From assembly GCF_003439125.1 (NCBI RefSeq), contig NZ_QSUU01000009.1:42382-106381 (forward strand): a stretch of DNA of 64,000 nt, given 5' to 3'. Both the position numbers and the translations under genes were made by a program. The notes beneath the pieces were generated by a model. It was given only the letters and a program-made list of their open reading frames with translations, had not been told where the DNA came from and searched no databases. Below are positions 9,104-18,160 of the stretch, one piece after another (the stretch's first letter is position 1; each line of letters starts with the position of its first letter). The DNA is from Collinsella sp. OM04-5 (GTDB taxonomy: Bacteria; Actinomycetota; Coriobacteriia; Coriobacteriales; Coriobacteriaceae).

Positions 9104-9199
9104 TTGTCCAGGTGCCCCAGGTTGGCGTGAAAGAGGAGCGACGCGTACTAAAGGTACGCGAGCGACGGTTTGAACGCCAAGATGGGGTGCCTGGGCAAG
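9104..9199 (-). repeat. Structured post-stop repeat, copy D (between pheS and pheT)
   Basis: The outer stem TTGTCCAGGTGCCCC pairs with GGGGTGCCTGGGCAA, the middle stem TTGGCGT with ACGCCAA, and the tip GCGTAC with GTACGC around TAAA. It carries the family-conserved GTGAAA and TTGAACG segments (plus-strand reading). It directly follows the pheS stop. Confidence 0.8.
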
Positions 9200-9200
9200 C

Positions 9201-10277
9201 CTAAAATTGGTTCAGGAAGCGCATATCGCCCGTCATGAGCGTTCTGAGGTCCGGCAGGTCGTAGCGCAGGGCCGCGACGCGCTCGGCGCCAATGCCAAAG
9301 GCGAAGCCGGTGTACTTCTCGGGATCGATGCCGCAGTTGATCAGGACGTTGGGGTCGACCATGCCGCAGCCCAAGATCTCGATCCAGCCGCTGTGCTTGC
9401 AGAAGTTGCAGCCCTTGCCGCCGCACACGTGGCAGCTCACGTCCACCTCGCAGCTGGGCTCGGTGAAGGGGAAGAAGTGCGGGCGGTAACGCGTCTTGCG
9501 ATCCTCGCCAAACATGCACTTAACAAAGTAGTCGAGCGTGCCCTTCAGGTCGCCAAAGGTGATGCCCTCGTCGACGACCAGGCCCTCGATCTGGTTGAAC
9601 TGCGGCAGGTGGCAGGCATCGGCCGTGTCGGGACGGTAGACGGTGCCCGGGCAGATCATGTAGATGGGCGGCTTCTGCGACTCCATAGTGTGGATCTGCA
9701 CGCCCGAAGTCTGGGTGCGCAGCAGCACGTCGGACTCGCCGTGGGCGTGAGCCTCGGGGTGCGCGACGCTGCCGGGGTTGTTGTCGACCACGTAGAAGGT
9801 ATCGCGGGCCGAGCGGCTCGGGTGATCCATGGGAGCGTTGAGCGCGGTGAAGTTGTAGTAAGAGGTGTCGACCATGGGGCCGGACTCGACGGTGTAGCCG
9901 ATGCCGCAGAAGATGTCCTCGGCCTCCTCGATGATTTGCTTGATCAGGTGCTGGTGGCCGATCTGCGGACGGATGCCCGGCAGCGTGATGTCGACGGCGT
10001 CGTGCTCGAGTGCGCGCTTGAGGGCGGCGGCCTTCATCTCGGTGTTTCGCTCGTCGAGCATGCCCTCGATCAGCTGGCGCATCTCGTTGGCGCGCTTGCC
10101 CATCACGGGACGATCCTCGGGGGCGAGCTTGCCCATCATGCGCATCAAGCCGGTGATACGACCCTTGCGACCGAGCAGCTCAACACGCGCAGCCTCGAGC
10201 TTGGCGGCGTCATCGGCGCCTGCGACGAGCTCCTTGGCCTCTTCCTCGAGTTTGACCAGATCATCAATCAGACTCAT
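9201..10277 (-). CDS. pheS: Phenylalanine-tRNA ligase alpha subunit
   Basis: Catalytic alpha chain of PheRS, 358 residues. It begins MSLIDDLVKLEEEAKELV with an N-terminal coiled coil that binds tRNA, then the class II catalytic domain: motif 2-like region (HTMESQKPPIYMICPGTVYR), DATHLPQFNQIEGLVVDEG-like region (read here as DACHLPQFNQIEG) and motif 3 (GFAFGIGAERVAALRY). An AAAGGGAAG box precedes the ATG at 10277; longer in-frame starts would run into the T-box leader. A Cys-rich insert (CHVCGGKGCNFCK) suggests a zinc-binding loop of the kind seen in some bacterial PheS. Confidence 0.96.
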   Translation of the reverse strand: MSLIDDLVKLEEEAKELVAGADDAAKLEAARVELLGRKGRITGLMRMMGKLAPEDRPVMGKRANEMRQLIEGMLDERNTEMKAAALKRALEHDAVDITLPGIRPQIGHQHLIKQIIEEAEDIFCGIGYTVESGPMVDTSYYNFTALNAPMDHPSRSARDTFYVVDNNPGSVAHPEAHAHGESDVLLRTQTSGVQIHTMESQKPPIYMICPGTVYRPDTADACHLPQFNQIEGLVVDEGITFGDLKGTLDYFVKCMFGEDRKTRYRPHFFPFTEPSCEVDVSCHVCGGKGCNFCKHSGWIEILGCGMVDPNVLINCGIDPEKYTGFAFGIGAERVAALRYDLPDLRTLMTGDMRFLNQF

Positions 10278-10362
10278 GTCTTCCCTTTCGTCTCTCGCGC
10301 ATCCACTTGCCGCGGCGGCTGGAGCCACCCGGAGCTGCGGATGTGCGGCCCGGTTCGGTAAC

Positions 10363-10648
10363 AAAAAAACCGCCCTCGGGCATGTGCATTGCCCAAGGAC
10401 GGTTGAATTCCGCGGTACCACCTTGTTTGACCCGGCGGATGTCTGGCCCGCCGCGCCCACTCTGTGCCCCTTGTCGCGAGGCTCACGGCTTCCCTACTGG
10501 GGCTTCGCCGCCGCTGGCCGCGTGCCCGTTGAGGTCGCTGCTCGGGAGTGAACGCTTGGCCCTTGTCACCGCAGGAAGGCTCGCAGCCCATGACCTTCCC
10601 TCTCTTGCCGGCGACGCGGCGGGCAAAACCCTCTCCGTCAACGCATTG
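10363..10648 (-). promoter_or_regulatory. T-box leader controlling pheST
   Basis: On the minus strand the T-box sequence AAGGTGGTACCGCGG is present at about 10410-10425. It is followed by a terminator whose stem (CCGTCC...GGGCGG, 10370-10402) ends in seven T residues at 10363-10369. The antiterminator/terminator switch lies about 85 nt before pheS. Uncharged tRNA-Phe would allow read-through. The Stem I specifier should be UUC; a TTC triplet near 10574-10576 is a candidate, but I could not fold Stem I with certainty. A TATCCT -10-like box at 10655-10660 would start transcription near 10648. Confidence 0.9.
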
Positions 10649-10781
10649 GGCTATAGGATAACACATTCTGCGTGTGCATCGCCGCGTTCCGTTTTGTTCG
10701 CACTGGGTACAAGGCAGGTAGCTGTGCAAACTGGCCGCGCGCCCACCCGAAGCGCTCGGCTCACGAGATCAAGGATATGGT

Positions 10782-12356
10782 ATGGGAAAGAAACTCGATA
10801 AGAAGGCCGAGCCTGCAGCGGGCAAGACATCCAAAGGCATGAAGGTCGATAAGGCCGTCAAAAAATTCCGCAAGCTCGAAGGCAAGCTGTGGACTCGTGA
10901 GTACCTGCTCAAGATTGCCGAGTTTGACGGCGCGACCATTGCCCCCGCCAACGGCGCAGCAGCGCGTGCCGACGCCATGGGCACGCTTGCCGGCGAGCAT
11001 CACAAGCTGCTGACCAGCGAGAAGTCCGTTGAGCTCGTACGCTCGTTAGCGCGCGAGACCGTCGCCGGCGGCAAAATCGACGACCCTCAGCTGCTCGACG
11101 AGATCCGTGTGCTCGGCCGCGATCAACGTGAGGCCAGTGCCATCCCCACCGAAGAAGCCGAGGCCTGGACCAGGCTCACCTGCGAGGCGGACGCCGTGTG
11201 GCGCAAGGCCAAGGCAGCCAACGACTGGGCGAGCTTTGAGACCTATGTGGATAGAATCGTCGCCCAACTTAAGCATCAGGCCGAGCTCATGGACCCCAAG
11301 CGCGATCCATACGACGTTTGGCTCGACCAGTACGAGCGCGGCCTTTCCGCCAAGAGCTTCGACGCGTTTTGCGACGAGGTCAAGGCCACGGTCGTGCCGC
11401 TCGTGCACGCCATCGGCGAGCGCGGCCAGCAGCCGGCTGCCGACTTTTTGCACGCCCACGTGCCCGAGGCTGCCCAGCGCGCCATGAGCTTCGACCTTAT
11501 GAAGCTTGTCGGCCTGGACCTGGACGACACCACGCTTGCCTTTACCGAGCATCCGTTTAGCGAGGGCTTTGCCGTGGGTGATGCGCGCATCGCGACGCAC
11601 ATCTACGAGGACGACTGCATCTCCAACGTCTACAGCATCATCCACGAGGCGGGGCACACCATGTACGAGCTGGGCGTCAATCCCGCCTACGCGCGCACCT
11701 GCCTGGAGGGCGGCACCTCCATGGGCATCCACGAGAGCCAGAGCCGCTTTTTCGAGAACACCGTGGGTCGCAGCCGCGCCTTTATGGGCCCGCTGCTCGA
11801 GGTGCTGCGTCGTCACGCGCCCGAGGTCTACGGCGACGTCGACGAAGACACGCTCTACCGCGCCGTGAACATCGCGCAGCCGTCGTTGATCCGCACCGAG
11901 GCCGACGAGCTCACCTATCCGCTGCATATTATGGTGCGCTACCAGATTGAGCGTATGCTGTTTGCCGGCGAGGCTGCGGCCAAGGACATCCCCGCGCTTT
12001 GGAACCGCTTTATGGACGAGTACCTGGGCATTCCCGTTCCCGACGACACGCACGGCTGCCTGCAGGATACGCATTGGAGCGGCGGTTCGTTTGGCTACTT
12101 CCCCACGTATGCGCTGGGTAGCGCCTACGATGCCATGTTTGTGCCGGCCATGTGCCGCGACGGCGTCGACCTTACCGGTGCCTGCGCGAGCGGCGATCTG
12201 GCGCCCGTCCGCGCCTGGCTGGGCGAGCACATTTGGCAGTGGGGCCGCGCCAAAGACGCGCCGGAACTCATCAAGGGCGCCTGCGGCATGGCCTTTGACG
12301 CCCGCTACTACTGCAGCTACCTGCAGGACAAGTTCACCACACTGTACGAGCTGTAA
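10782..12356 (+). CDS. M32 family metallocarboxypeptidase
   Basis: Zinc-dependent carboxypeptidase of the Thermus/Bacillus M32 family, releasing C-terminal amino acids from peptides in the cytosol. At 524 residues the length is normal. The zinc site HEAGH is at residues 288-292, and the third ligand region IHESQSRFFEN is at about 316-326. HPFSEGFAVGDARIATHIYE and the C-terminal DTHWSGGSFGYFPTYALGS are also typical. The Lys-rich N-terminal 25 residues look like an extension. It is divergent from pheST and transcribed alone. Its end meets copy A of the structured repeat and the convergent glmM. Confidence 0.95.
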   Translation: MGKKLDKKAEPAAGKTSKGMKVDKAVKKFRKLEGKLWTREYLLKIAEFDGATIAPANGAAARADAMGTLAGEHHKLLTSEKSVELVRSLARETVAGGKIDDPQLLDEIRVLGRDQREASAIPTEEAEAWTRLTCEADAVWRKAKAANDWASFETYVDRIVAQLKHQAELMDPKRDPYDVWLDQYERGLSAKSFDAFCDEVKATVVPLVHAIGERGQQPAADFLHAHVPEAAQRAMSFDLMKLVGLDLDDTTLAFTEHPFSEGFAVGDARIATHIYEDDCISNVYSIIHEAGHTMYELGVNPAYARTCLEGGTSMGIHESQSRFFENTVGRSRAFMGPLLEVLRRHAPEVYGDVDEDTLYRAVNIAQPSLIRTEADELTYPLHIMVRYQIERMLFAGEAAAKDIPALWNRFMDEYLGIPVPDDTHGCLQDTHWSGGSFGYFPTYALGSAYDAMFVPAMCRDGVDLTGACASGDLAPVRAWLGEHIWQWGRAKDAPELIKGACGMAFDARYYCSYLQDKFTTLYEL

Positions 12357-12410
12357 GGATTGACCAGCACGCCATCGCCAACGCCAACTATGTTGACGCC
12401 AATGTCTTGG

Positions 12411-12562
12411 CAACGTCAGCGAAAACGACCCTAAGCGAGCAAGGTGACGTGAAATGAAAGGGCGCTGACCTTCTGGTCGCGCCCTTGAAATTGAACGTCA
12501 GATTGCCGCTTAGGGGCGTTTGCAGCGTCGAGCAGTTACGCGGTTTGGTAAAACCGCGTAAC
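12411..12562 (-). repeat. Structured post-stop repeat, copy A (after glmM)
   Basis: It abuts the glmM stop. In plus-strand reading: lower stem CCCTAAGCG with CGCTTAGGG, middle stem GGTGACGTGAAA opposite TTGAACGTCAGATT, tip GGGCGC...GCGCCC with TTCT loop. A separate hairpin next to the stop pairs GTTACGCGGTTT with AAACCGCGTAAC. The same parts occur in copies B (41884-42077) and C (50321-50475). Confidence 0.85.
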
Positions 12563-13893
12563 TACAGAGCCTCGAGTGCGTTGGCGATGCGCTTCATGGC
12601 GGCATCGGCGGATGCTTGGTCGGGCGCCTCGGCCAGCACGCGGATAACCGACTCGGTTCCGCTCTTGCGTACGAGCACGCGGCCCTCGCCTGCCAGCGCA
12701 GCCTCGGCCTCGGCGATGGCGTTCTGCACGCCCATGTTCTCGAGCGCGGCGTCCTTGTCCGCCACGCGCACGGCCACCTGCGCCTGCGGTAGCAGCTTGC
12801 ACGGAGCCGTGAGCTGCGAGAGCGTCTCGCGCTCGGCGCGGATCACTTCCATCACGCGCAGCGAGGTCATAATGCCGTCGCCCGTGCGCTCGATATCGCC
12901 AAAGATCGTATGGCCCGTCTGCTCGCCGCCCAGGCTGTAACCGCCCTCGCGCATCTTGGCATACACGTGGCGGTCGCCCACACCGCTGGTCACGGCACTT
13001 AGGCCGGCAAGCTCCAACGACTTGATCAGGCCAAAGTTGCTGGCAATCGTCGGAACCACGGTACCGCCCGAAAGGCGACCGTGCTTGTTCAGGTACACGC
13101 CGCACACGTACAGGATCTGGTCGCCATCGACCACGCGGCCGCGCTCGTCCACGGCCAGGCAGCGGTCGGCATCGCCGTCATAGGCAAAGCCCACGTCCAA
13201 GCCCTGCTCCACCACGTGGCGCTGCAGACGCTCCATATGCGTGGAGCCGCAGTCGACGTTGATGTTAAAACCATCAGGCGCGGCATTGATCACGCGCACG
13301 TCGGCGCCCAGCGCGTCGAACACCGGCTTGGCCACCGAGGACGCCGAGCCGTTGGCGCAGTCGATGCCGATCTTGACGCCCTGCAGCGAAAAGTTCGCGC
13401 TGGCGATGAGCGAGGCAATGTAGCGGTTGCGGCCCTGCATGTAGTCCACCGTGGCGCCGATGTGGTTGCCCGTGGCCAGCGGCACCTCGCTCTTGCCATC
13501 GATGTAATCCTCGATGAGCTCCAGTACGTCCTCGTCCATCTTAAAGCCGTCGCTGTTGACGAGCTTAATGCCGTTATCGCAAAACGGGTTGTGGCTCGCA
13601 CTGATCATGATGCCGCAATCGAAGCAGCCCTCCACGGTCTGATGCGCCACGCCCGGCGTGGGGATCACGTGCAGCATGTAGGCGTCCGCACCGCTCGCGA
13701 CTAGGCCACTCACCAGCGCCGCCTCGAACATATAGCTCGAGCGACGCGTGTCCTTGCCCACGATCACGCGCGCCTTGGCCCCGCGGTTGGCGCCGTAATA
13801 CCAGCCCACAAAGCGGCCGATCTTATAAGCGTGCTCTACCGTCAGCCCAACGTTGGCCTCGCCGCGAAAGCCATCGGTGCCAAAGTACTTCAT
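12562..13893 (-). CDS. glmM: Phosphoglucosamine mutase
   Basis: Interconverts glucosamine-6-phosphate and glucosamine-1-phosphate for UDP-GlcNAc and cell-wall synthesis. The 443 residues have the full alpha-D-phosphohexomutase plan: substrate loop GTDGFRG (5-11), active-site phosphoserine in ISASHNPFCDNGIK (Ser100), metal-binding DGDADR (239-244), sugar-binding GGEQTGH, and the C-terminal phosphate-binding RKSGTES. AAGGAG precedes the ATG. The upstream DUF4012 gene ends 83 nt away with a terminator between them, so glmM probably has its own promoter. Confidence 0.96.
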   Translation of the reverse strand: MKYFGTDGFRGEANVGLTVEHAYKIGRFVGWYYGANRGAKARVIVGKDTRRSSYMFEAALVSGLVASGADAYMLHVIPTPGVAHQTVEGCFDCGIMISASHNPFCDNGIKLVNSDGFKMDEDVLELIEDYIDGKSEVPLATGNHIGATVDYMQGRNRYIASLIASANFSLQGVKIGIDCANGSASSVAKPVFDALGADVRVINAAPDGFNINVDCGSTHMERLQRHVVEQGLDVGFAYDGDADRCLAVDERGRVVDGDQILYVCGVYLNKHGRLSGGTVVPTIASNFGLIKSLELAGLSAVTSGVGDRHVYAKMREGGYSLGGEQTGHTIFGDIERTGDGIMTSLRVMEVIRAERETLSQLTAPCKLLPQAQVAVRVADKDAALENMGVQNAIAEAEAALAGEGRVLVRKSGTESVIRVLAEAPDQASADAAMKRIANALEAL

Positions 13894-13904
13894 GCGCTCT
13901 CCTT

Positions 13905-13939
13905 ACAAAACAGGGGCGAACAGATTGCCTGTCCGCCCC
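13905..13939 (-). terminator. Terminator after the DUF4012 gene
   Basis: On the minus strand GGGGCGGACAG pairs with CTGTTCGCCCC around a 5 nt loop (13913-13939), followed by TGTTTTG. It sits between the DUF4012 stop and glmM. Confidence 0.8.
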
Positions 13940-13976
13940 AAAATGGTACTCGATTATCTGGGCTACCAGAAAAACC

Positions 13977-16289
13977 CTATGCCGAAGCGCTGTCGCGAGC
14001 CGCCTGGCACGTAGGAGTCTGACGCAGCGCAAGCGGCTTGTCCCCCGCCTCAGCCGACGTGGTCAGCGTATACGTGATCATTGTCGTCTCGCCCGCATGC
14101 AGGTCAACGGTTCCCGAATAGAAGGGAATTCCATGCCAAGTTGCGGGACCTAGCCCAAACTGGGTCCCCTCAACCGTAAGGTCACTGATGTTGCCGCCCG
14201 TCGGTGCAAACAACGAGACATTCAGGCGCTCGTCGTCGCGCGCTGCATCGAGCGCGCTCGCCGCGACGTAGTCGGGCAGCTTGCCCGCCTCCTCCTGCGT
14301 CATGATGTTCGTCAGGGTAACGGTGATGCGATATGAGCACGTGCCGTCACCGTTCTTGACGCCCTGGCCAATCTGCGTATCGGCGTTCAGGTACCAGTCG
14401 AGCTTGGAGAAGCTCAGGTTGTTAAAGTAGACACCAGCAACGGGATCTTCACTCGGGTCATCCGGATCGGGCAGCGAGGCGTCGATGTTCATCTCCTTGA
14501 TAGCGTTCTGCTCGTCATCGTTTTTCATCCACGCGATCAGGCGACCCTCTTCGGCACCGCGCTCAACGGCGCTGACAAGCTTCGTAACATCGACATCGCC
14601 GATACCGCCAAGGATCTTGTCGAAAGCGGCGCTGGCAACAGATGCAAAGATGCCGTCCGATTCCTCGACCGGATAGTTCCAATACACATCGTGCATGAGA
14701 ACCTTCGCCGCGTTGGTACCGTCGACGACCGTACCATCGGGCAGCGAGACATTACCGACAAGGCCCAGCAGGTACTGCAAGAACACCGGATCGATGCCGA
14801 CGACGCCATCAACGTCCTGCCCATACTGGGACTTCCACAGTGCGGCAACACGCTGCGAGTTGCGGGGCCAATCAGGCGAATAGGTATTGCCCGAGTTGTA
14901 CAGGTTACTGTGGTTGCCGAACAGCGCCTCATCCTCTTCGTCGACGCTCTCGACTGCCTCATCCTCGCTGAGTCCAATGCGGGGAACAAACTCGCCAATC
15001 GACATCTGGCCGTCGGTGACCGAAATCAGGCCCTGCGAACCGCCAAAGCCGCCGCAGGCACGAATCTCGACGTTGTTCATGGCGTACACAAGGTAGTTGC
15101 GCGTCTGGCCGTTGGCGCCGAGCATCTGCGGAAGGACGGGGGCGACCTTCTCCGCCGCGTCAACCGCGCCGTTGAGGGTGGCAAAGCCGTCCTTGGCCTT
15201 ATCGACCAGCTCGGTCACCTGGGAAATATGAGTATCGCCAATGCCCTGGATCTTCTCGTTGGCGCTCTTGAACACCTTCGAGCTGCTGGAAAGCGAATCG
15301 GCGACCGCCTGCAGCGCGGACACGTTAATCATGCCGTCCTGAAACAGCTTGCCGGGCGTGGCCTGCGAAAGGTTATCGGCCATGGGAACCAGCGCATTGC
15401 TCGAGACATCGGACAGGGCGTCGATCATGGTGCGGGCCGCATTGATGTCGCTGCCATACACCGGGATAAACGAAGCCGCCGTCCACAGCGGGCTCGAGGT
15501 CTCCGCCTTCATGCTGTCGCAAAGCCCATCAATCTTCTTCGCGTCGTCAGGCAGCGTCGAAAAATCGCCCGACGTGACCTTGTCCTTAAGGCCACCGACA
15601 ATCTCGACGGCCTCCTTCGCTTCACTCTTTACGGTCTTTGCCGAGTTAAGCAGCATAAAGCCGCTTGCGCCAAGCGCAACGAGAAGCACCGCGACTACAG
15701 CGGCAATAATGGCGCCGGTGTGACGCTTTTTGCGTTCGCCCTTGCGATGGCGATGACGGACCAGACCGTCAGAGGTCGAACTCGACGAAGCGTCGCTACC
15801 GTAGTTCAAGCCAAAATCGTAATAATCTTCCTTGGAACCCGAGCCCGCAAACTCGGCACCGCTATCATCCAGGCGGGCGAACGTGCCAGTCTCGGAGGCA
15901 CCGGTGTAAATCGTGCCAAGGTTACCCGTAAGCCCCGCGCCACCGGCAGAGGGAGTATTGTTGGCGGCCTTGCCGGCATTAACGTTGCCGGCGGCATTTG
16001 CGGCGTTGGCAGCACCTGCGTTGTTCGCAGGTACCGAAGGAGCCCCGCTCGGCTGCGACGCGGAGGTTGCACCGCCCGCAAAGACATTCCCTCTTGCACG
16101 GCCGGTCTTTTTCGCCTTTTGAGACTGCTCGTACAGAGCGGTAAACATCGCCGTCTCGCCCGGGGACACGCGCTTACTGGAACCGCCCTGTCCAGCGCCG
16201 CCCGGCGTGCCGGCCTTACCAGCCCCGTTCGGACGCGGCGGAACTGCAGGACGGCCGTTATCGCTGCCCTTAAAGTGATTACCAGCCAT
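13977..16289 (-). CDS. DUF4012 domain membrane protein
   Basis: Unknown function, 770 residues. The first 180 residues are low complexity, rich in Ala, Gly, Asn and Pro. A basic patch (RHRHRKGERKKRHTG) precedes a single TM helix (AIIAAVVAVLLVALGASGFML), so about 550 residues should be outside the cell. The extracellular part holds the DUF4012 core (YLVYAMNNVEIRACGGFGGS, PDWPRNSQRVAALWKSQYG, DGVVGIDPVFLQYLLGLVG), reminiscent of LytR-CpsA-Psr-like folds but not shown to be an enzyme. The start at 16289 has GAGGA 7 nt upstream; the Met at 16316 has none. It lies upstream of glmM, which suggests but does not prove an envelope role. Confidence 0.8.
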   Translation of the reverse strand: MAGNHFKGSDNGRPAVPPRPNGAGKAGTPGGAGQGGSSKRVSPGETAMFTALYEQSQKAKKTGRARGNVFAGGATSASQPSGAPSVPANNAGAANAANAAGNVNAGKAANNTPSAGGAGLTGNLGTIYTGASETGTFARLDDSGAEFAGSGSKEDYYDFGLNYGSDASSSSTSDGLVRHRHRKGERKKRHTGAIIAAVVAVLLVALGASGFMLLNSAKTVKSEAKEAVEIVGGLKDKVTSGDFSTLPDDAKKIDGLCDSMKAETSSPLWTAASFIPVYGSDINAARTMIDALSDVSSNALVPMADNLSQATPGKLFQDGMINVSALQAVADSLSSSSKVFKSANEKIQGIGDTHISQVTELVDKAKDGFATLNGAVDAAEKVAPVLPQMLGANGQTRNYLVYAMNNVEIRACGGFGGSQGLISVTDGQMSIGEFVPRIGLSEDEAVESVDEEDEALFGNHSNLYNSGNTYSPDWPRNSQRVAALWKSQYGQDVDGVVGIDPVFLQYLLGLVGNVSLPDGTVVDGTNAAKVLMHDVYWNYPVEESDGIFASVASAAFDKILGGIGDVDVTKLVSAVERGAEEGRLIAWMKNDDEQNAIKEMNIDASLPDPDDPSEDPVAGVYFNNLSFSKLDWYLNADTQIGQGVKNGDGTCSYRITVTLTNIMTQEEAGKLPDYVAASALDAARDDERLNVSLFAPTGGNISDLTVEGTQFGLGPATWHGIPFYSGTVDLHAGETTMITYTLTTSAEAGDKPLALRQTPTCQAARDSASA

Positions 16290-16438
16290 AAAGAAATCCT
16301 CGCAATTGAGTCGCAATGAAAAAGTCCATAACGTTACTAGTTTATGGCATTTTGGGCATCGACAGCTAAACTCCAGACACGGACATCAATTGGCGAAAAT
16401 GTGGCACAGCACCTTTTCTGTCTTGGCGGCGGCGCCAG

Positions 16439-17461
16439 CTACACCGTCAAAAACACCATCGCGATAATCATGGCAAAGCCCGCCAGGTCGGTGGGCAAAA
16501 ACACCGTTCCCAACATAAGGGCGCTGGTGATGGTGGCCGAAACCGGCTCCATGGTTCCAAGGAGGCTCGCGCGCACCGAGCCGATGTCCTTAACGCCCTG
16601 CATATAGAGCATGTAAGCAAAAAACGAGCCGATAACCACGAATACCGCGAGCGCCTCGACGCCGGCAGCGTCGAGTGCCGGCATATGCGCCCAAGGCTGC
16701 ACGAAGACGCACGAGACCACGCCCGCCGTGAGCATTGCCGAGCCCGTGACGATGGGGCTGCCGTATTCGGGCAGGATCTTGGCGGGAATCACCGCCATAC
16801 ACGTGGCGCTGACCGCACACATAAGGCCTGCGACCAGGCCAAGCGGCGATATGCTCAGACTGGTAGGGTCGCCGCCGGTAGCGATTAAAAAGGTGCCGCC
16901 CAGGGCCAACCCAATGCCAACGGCCTCACGCACGCGAGGCATGCGATGGTCGATCACGCAGGTGTAGCCCATAATGATGACCAGTTGCAGGCATTGGAGC
17001 ACCGTCGCGGTTCCGGCATTGGTCAGGCGCACGGCCGAAAGATAACAAAACTGGTTGAACAGCAGACCAAAGGCGGTAAAGAGCAGCAGCTGCTTGCGAT
17101 CGGCGGGTGTGGTCCAGAGCTTAATCAGGCGCTCGCGGTCGCGCGTAACAACCACGGCCATAAAGAGTAGACCGGCGAGAATCTGACGCACGCTCATAAG
17201 CCACAAGGTGTCGACGTGGTAGGTATCGAACAGAAAGCTCGCGCTGGTGCCCGAGAAGCCCCAAAACGAACCGCCCACCAGCGTAGCCAAGACGCCCGTG
17301 ATCATCTTGCGCGTCGAAGCGCTGTTCAGGCGCTCGCGCCAAGCGCGGCGGGTGCTACGGCTGAGCTCATCGGTGCCCTCGGGCACATCAATGTTCGATA
17401 TATCGGTCATCGGCACCGAAGCCCCTGCGCCTTCGACCTGCTCGACACGCTCTTTGCTCAT
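16439..17461 (-). CDS. EamA/DMT-family transporter
   Basis: Membrane carrier of the drug/metabolite transporter superfamily, 340 residues with about ten TM helices and two EamA repeats (first around VGGSFWGFSGTSASFLFD, second around LGLVAGLMCAVSATCMAVIP). The last third contains GTMEPVSATITSALMLGTVFLP, the usual EamA ending. The start at 17461 has GAGGGAATGGA upstream; the longer frame to 17668 runs towards the tRNA promoter region and is unlikely. The substrate cannot be read from sequence; relatives export amino acids or metabolites. It is single and upstream of nothing in operon. Confidence 0.85.
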   Translation of the reverse strand: MSKERVEQVEGAGASVPMTDISNIDVPEGTDELSRSTRRAWRERLNSASTRKMITGVLATLVGGSFWGFSGTSASFLFDTYHVDTLWLMSVRQILAGLLFMAVVVTRDRERLIKLWTTPADRKQLLLFTAFGLLFNQFCYLSAVRLTNAGTATVLQCLQLVIIMGYTCVIDHRMPRVREAVGIGLALGGTFLIATGGDPTSLSISPLGLVAGLMCAVSATCMAVIPAKILPEYGSPIVTGSAMLTAGVVSCVFVQPWAHMPALDAAGVEALAVFVVIGSFFAYMLYMQGVKDIGSVRASLLGTMEPVSATITSALMLGTVFLPTDLAGFAMIIAMVFLTV

Positions 17462-17692
17462 TCCATTCCCTCGAAGCAGCCTGGAAACAATTCGGCTTAC
17501 CTTACCACGGCGAAGGCACCAGCTGGAGGCTTGTCCGCTTATCGGTAGGACAATTCCGCAGACGTCTTTCCATAGCTCGATACCGCAATGGCCTTGCATT
17601 ATGCGACAGTCAAATCGCGGCAGCAGGCTCTTTTGAAATGGATATGACAAAGCCCCCGAATTCCACAATGTAAGCGATTTTTAAAAATGTTC

Positions 17693-17721
17693 TTGCCACC
17701 GAGTTCAGGCTCCGTTATATT
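17693..17721 (+). promoter_or_regulatory. Promoter of tRNA-Val
   Basis: TTGCCA (17693-17698), a 17 nt spacer and TATATT (17716-17721) form a near-consensus sigma-A promoter that would start about 23 nt before the mature tRNA. Confidence 0.8.
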
Positions 17722-17750
17722 ATCCCTTGCGCGCTTGCGCACCCTTGATC

Positions 17751-17825
17751 GGGCGTTTAGCTCAGGGGGAGAGCGCTTCCCTGACACGGAAGAGGTCAGA
17801 AGTTCAAATCTTCTAACGCCCACCA
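17751..17825 (+). tRNA. tRNA-Val (GAC)
   Basis: A full cloverleaf: acceptor GGGCGTT pairs with AACGCCC, D-arm GCTC/GAGC, anticodon stem CTTCC/GGAAG with loop CTGACAC (anticodon GAC at 17783-17785), T-arm AGAAG/CTTCT with TTCAAAT. The CCA end is encoded. It has its own promoter and terminator. Confidence 0.97.
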
Positions 17826-17833
17826 AATGTTCG

Positions 17834-17871
17834 CAGCTCAGAGGCTATGTCCTCTGGGCTGTTTTGTTTTT
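17834..17871 (+). terminator. Terminator of tRNA-Val
   Basis: CAGCTCAGAGG pairs with CCTCTGGGCTG (one G-T pair) around CTATGT and is followed by TTTTGTTTTTT. The stretch from here to 18160 holds no gene; a TATCCT box at 18119-18124 may serve the next gene. Confidence 0.88.
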
Positions 17872-18160
17872 TGTCGCTAAATCCGCTGGCAGTTCCAACC
17901 GTCATCGCAACGTAACAACAATTCACCTGACGAATGGCAGCCAAATATATTCAATACCCCAACATCAACAATAGCCAGGCACAAAACTGCGCCGCAAGCT
18001 GCTCCAACCGCCCAACTGGTCAAAAGCCGACCATCTACTTGCCAATTTATCTAACGGCGTAACCAAGCAGTCCGCGCCGCAACTTCTCAACAAAACGCCG
18101 CGATGTCTGCGCCCTGCGGTATCCTTGAGCCACTCGCACCTGCAGCACCAAGGAGCCGCC

